This document shows positions 61,624-64,000 of a stretch of 64,000 bases of DNA, piece after piece. Source of the stretch: an uncultured Syntrophobacterales bacterium (lineage in GTDB: Bacteria > Desulfobacterota > Syntrophia > Syntrophales > UBA5619); assembly GCA_903928915.1 (NCBI GenBank), contig CAIYSL010000068.1:178626-242625 (forward strand). Reading direction: 5' to 3'. Position 1 is the stretch's first letter. Each line of letters begins with the position of its first letter. Both the position numbers and the translations under genes were made by a program. The notes beneath the pieces are model-generated. The model had not been told where the DNA came from. It ran no database searches and worked only from the letters and a program-made list of their open reading frames with translations.

Positions 61624-62826
61624 ATGAGCGACACTAACCCGATCCGCAAGCGCGACCGGTTCCTCAGGATGATCCGCCTGCTCAGGCGGTTTCGCACCGC
61701 CGATCTGCCGCTGACATACCGCCGCAACCGGGTCGAGCTGTTCGCGGACGGGGCCGAGATGTTCAGCGCGCTGTACGCCGAACTCCGCGCCGCCCGGCGG
61801 TTCATCCTCGCCGAGTACTATATGATCCACGACGACCGCACCGGCGCAGCCTTCAGCGGCGAGCTGGTCGCCGCGGTCCGGCGGGGCGTGCGCGTCTTCT
61901 TGATTTACGACTACGTGGGCTCGATCGATACGCCGGCGTCGTTTTTCGACCGTCTGGCGCGGCAGGGGATTGAGGTGACCCCGTTCAACGTCCCGTCGTT
62001 TCAGCGCGGGCTCCACTGGTTCGACCGGCGCAGCCACCGCAAGATGACGATCATCGACGGCACCCGGGCCTTCCTGGGCGGGTTCAACATCGGCGACGAG
62101 TATGCGGGGCTCGCCGAAGGGGCGCGCCGCTTCCACGACCTGGGGTTCCGCATCGCCGGCAGCGCAGTCGGCGAGCTGGTCCGCATCTTCACGAAGGCCT
62201 GGCTGATCGAGCGGGGGGAGACCCTGCCGCTTCCCCCGGTCGACAGCACCGCGGATCGCGGCGCCCCTGCCGAGGCCCGGGGCAACGTGACGATCATCAG
62301 TGGCGGCCCGCATCAGCTCCGGTCCGCCATCGGTGGCGCCTTTTTCGTCAGCATCGCCTCTGCCAGCGAGGAGATCGCGGTGGCGACCCCCTACTTCATC
62401 CCCGGCCCCCGGCTGCTGCGTTCCCTGATGCGGGCCAGCCGGCGCGGGGTGCGGGTGCGCCTGCTCCTGCCGGCGGAAAGCGATGTGCCGCTGGTGCAGC
62501 TCCTGGGGCGCAGCTACTACGGGCCGCTGCTCAAAAACGGGGTCGAGGTGCACGAACTGGAGCGGGAGATCCTCCACGCCAAGGTGATGCTGATCGACGG
62601 AGGGCGGACCGTGGTCGGCTCCGCGAACCTGGACCAGCGGAGCTTCCACCGCAACTTCGAGATTAACCTGATCGTGGACGACCCGGCGTTCAGCGGGCAG
62701 GTGGAGGCCGTGCTCCGGAATGATTTTACCGATTCCCGGCGGATCACCCTCGACGACCACGAACGGCGGGGGCTGCTCGTTCGGCTCCTGGAGCGGCTGA
62801 TCGAGCCGTTCGGCTGGTTCCTCTGA
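61624..62826 (+). CDS. cls: Cardiolipin synthase-like phospholipase D protein
   Basis: 400 aa. Two HKD motifs: HRKMTIIDGTRAFLGGFN and HAKVMLIDGGRTVVGSANLD, with His, Lys and Asp intact. Joins two phosphatidylglycerol molecules (or an equivalent pair) to make cardiolipin. It lacks the N-terminal membrane segments of ClsA and resembles the soluble ClsB/ClsC type. GAGGG precedes ATG 61624, and a sigma70 promoter lies upstream. It stands alone. Confidence 0.9.
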   Translation: MSDTNPIRKRDRFLRMIRLLRRFRTADLPLTYRRNRVELFADGAEMFSALYAELRAARRFILAEYYMIHDDRTGAAFSGELVAAVRRGVRVFLIYDYVGSIDTPASFFDRLARQGIEVTPFNVPSFQRGLHWFDRRSHRKMTIIDGTRAFLGGFNIGDEYAGLAEGARRFHDLGFRIAGSAVGELVRIFTKAWLIERGETLPLPPVDSTADRGAPAEARGNVTIISGGPHQLRSAIGGAFFVSIASASEEIAVATPYFIPGPRLLRSLMRASRRGVRVRLLLPAESDVPLVQLLGRSYYGPLLKNGVEVHELEREILHAKVMLIDGGRTVVGSANLDQRSFHRNFEINLIVDDPAFSGQVEAVLRNDFTDSRRITLDDHERRGLLVRLLERLIEPFGWFL

Positions 62827-62953
62827 CGCCTCTTGGATGCAGCGCCCTTTCCGCGCTGTTGAACCCGAAAAGGGATTGTGGTATAGAAGGGCCGCCTATC
62901 CAAGCATTGCAAATCGATTTCCCAACCGAAACCAGGAAGGAGGTCCATGCGCG

Positions 62954-63328
62954 ATGTCTGAAGAAAAAGAACCCAAGAAAAAGGAACACAAGCCGCACGA
63001 CGAAACGCACCTGGAAAAGCTCACCGTGAAGGAGTTGCGGGAGATCGCCGCGGAGATCCCCCACGAGCGGGCGGTCCACGACATGAAGAAGGAGGAACTG
63101 GTCGCCTTCATCAAGGAGGCCCGGGGGATCAAGGACGAGGCGCCGGCCAGGAAGAAGAAACATGTCGTCAAGATCGAGATGACCAAGGCGGAGCTGAAGG
63201 CGAAGATCCGCGAGCTGAAGGTTCAGAGGCAGGGGGCGCTGGAATCGAAGGAAAGCAAGAAAGTCGTCAGGCTGCGGCACCTGATCAGCCAGTTGAAGAA
63301 GAAATCGCGCCACGTCGCTGCGGCGTGA
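62954..63328 (+). CDS. Small basic protein with Rho-N/SAP-like domain
   Basis: 124 aa with many Lys and Glu. Residues 20-60 (LEKLTVKELREIAAEIP and DMKKEELVAFIKEA) match the Rho N-terminal or SAP helix-extended-helix motif that binds nucleic acid; residues 70-124 form a coiled coil (KAELKAKIRELKVQRQGAL) and a basic end. Possibly a nucleoid or RNA-binding protein. ATG 62954 is behind AGGAGGT. It is alone; no neighbour hints at a role. Confidence 0.7.
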   Translation: MSEEKEPKKKEHKPHDETHLEKLTVKELREIAAEIPHERAVHDMKKEELVAFIKEARGIKDEAPARKKKHVVKIEMTKAELKAKIRELKVQRQGALESKESKKVVRLRHLISQLKKKSRHVAAA

Positions 63329-63468
63329 ACGTCCGGATCGGCTGCCGTACAGGGCAGAAACGAACGCGGCGGTGAAGCCACCCCGCCGCTGCGGTCATTC
63401 TGTGGTGTCCGCCCCGTGCCGTGCCTCGGAGGTCAGAAAGGTTGTTTGCAGCGAGGCATGCGCGTCGA

Positions 63469-64000
63469 CTACGTTCGGGCGAGTTCGTCCCGGAGGGCCA
63501 ACCCAATCGTTTCCATCACGTAGGGCTTCTTGACGTACGCCCCCGCTCCCAGCCGCAGAGCCTCGGCCACCCGATCGGTCTCGGAAAAACCGCTGACGAG
63601 AATTGCCTTCTGCTTCGGGTTGATCTCCAGTACCCGCTGATAGGTCTCCAGGCCATCGATGCCCGGTGCCATGATCATATCCAGGATCAGGATATCCGCC
63701 TGATGCTCTCGGAGATACGCCACTGCCTCTTCCCCGCTGGATACTGCATGGGCCTTATACCCCAAACGGGCAAGCAGCCGGGTGGCGATTTCCCGCTGTT
63801 CTGCAATGTCATCGACCACCAGCACCGACTCACCCCCGCCCAGGTATTGTTCTATCCGCACCTTGGGCTGCGGTATGGCCGGTTCCTCGCGCGTTGCCGA
63901 GAAATACAGCGTGAGGGTCGTGCCCTTGCCTATCTCGGTCTGGAGATCGATATAGCCGTTGTGGTCTTTGACCGTTCCCCAGACAATCGCCAATCCCAAA
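63469..64000 (-). CDS. Hybrid histidine kinase, 3' part only
   Basis: About 177 residues are in the window; the 5' part lies beyond 64000. The frame opens with GLAIVWGTVKDHNGY, the G2 box of a HATPase_c domain, so the Met seen there is internal. An REC domain follows (VLVVDDIAEQREIA, phospho-Asp in ILILDMIMAPGIDG, the Lys in YVKKPY). Same plan as the kinase at 32275, but not a close copy. Most of the sensor is missing, so no signal can be inferred. Confidence 0.85.
   Translation of the reverse strand, partial: LGLAIVWGTVKDHNGYIDLQTEIGKGTTLTLYFSATREEPAIPQPKVRIEQYLGGGESVLVVDDIAEQREIATRLLARLGYKAHAVSSGEEAVAYLREHQADILILDMIMAPGIDGLETYQRVLEINPKQKAILVSGFSETDRVAEALRLGAGAYVKKPYVMETIGLALRDELART

Noticed and set aside
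1..64000. CRISPR arrays, tRNA or rRNA genes
   Set aside because: No regularly spaced direct repeats, and no tRNA- or rRNA-like sequence recognised by eye; a tRNA scan was not possible.

Overview
The window is a GC-rich bacterial chromosome segment, most likely from a Desulfobacterota (deltaproteobacterial) anaerobe. This rests on gene content: a Maf/DUF115 flagellin-glycosylation protein, a class I adenylate cyclase, HD-GYP proteins, a two-subunit 2-oxoacid:ferredoxin oxidoreductase, an ADP-forming acyl-CoA synthetase and TRAP-TAXI and TTT transporters. The taxon is an inference; no rRNA or tRNA gene was seen.

Region 1 (1-17446, + strand) is a tightly packed, partly overlapping operon that builds and attaches a nonulosonic-acid-type sugar. 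It holds PseG (cut by the window start), two methyltransferases, a hexapeptide acetyltransferase, two B12-domain radical SAM enzymes, a WbqC protein, PseI, an aminopeptidase-like protein, a PIG-L deacetylase, a GNAT enzyme, a double-GT2 glycosyltransferase, Maf, a TPR protein and a third, SPASM-like radical SAM enzyme. It runs straight into the flagellin gene, so flagellin is the likely acceptor.

Region 2 (17447-29056) holds late flagellar genes: flagellin, an unusually long FliD, FliS, a FliT/FlgN-like chaperone, FlaG, a small FlgM-associated type protein, an REC-GAF-HD-GYP regulator, a lytic transglycosylase and a second HD-GYP protein. Three sigma28 (FliA) type promoters share the layout T[A/C]AA-N16-[G/T]CCGATA[A/G].

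Region 3 (29057-37540) carries a class I adenylate cyclase, a CheX-like protein, a hybrid histidine kinase, an MsrAB lipoprotein and the two subunits of an ADP-forming acyl-CoA synthetase.

Region 4 (37675-40871) is a compositionally different, AT-richer patch. It encodes a secreted GH26 glycoside hydrolase with a BACON domain and a C-terminal four-fold repeat, and looks acquired.

Region 5 (40872-54655) is a uptake and catabolism island: a 2-oxoacid:ferredoxin oxidoreductase, a TRAP-TAXI system with DUF1850, a complete TctCBA system, a GntR/FCD regulator, a PdxA-like dehydrogenase, an FGGY kinase and a VOC protein. The last genes suggest import, phosphorylation and oxidative breakdown of a small (sugar) acid.

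Region 6 (54656-64000) has a 123-bp inverted-repeat element, a large Lhr-type helicase, an uncharacterised barrel-like protein, a Cu/Zn superoxide dismutase, a cardiolipin synthase, a Rho-N-like small basic protein and the 3' part of a hybrid histidine kinase cut by the window end.
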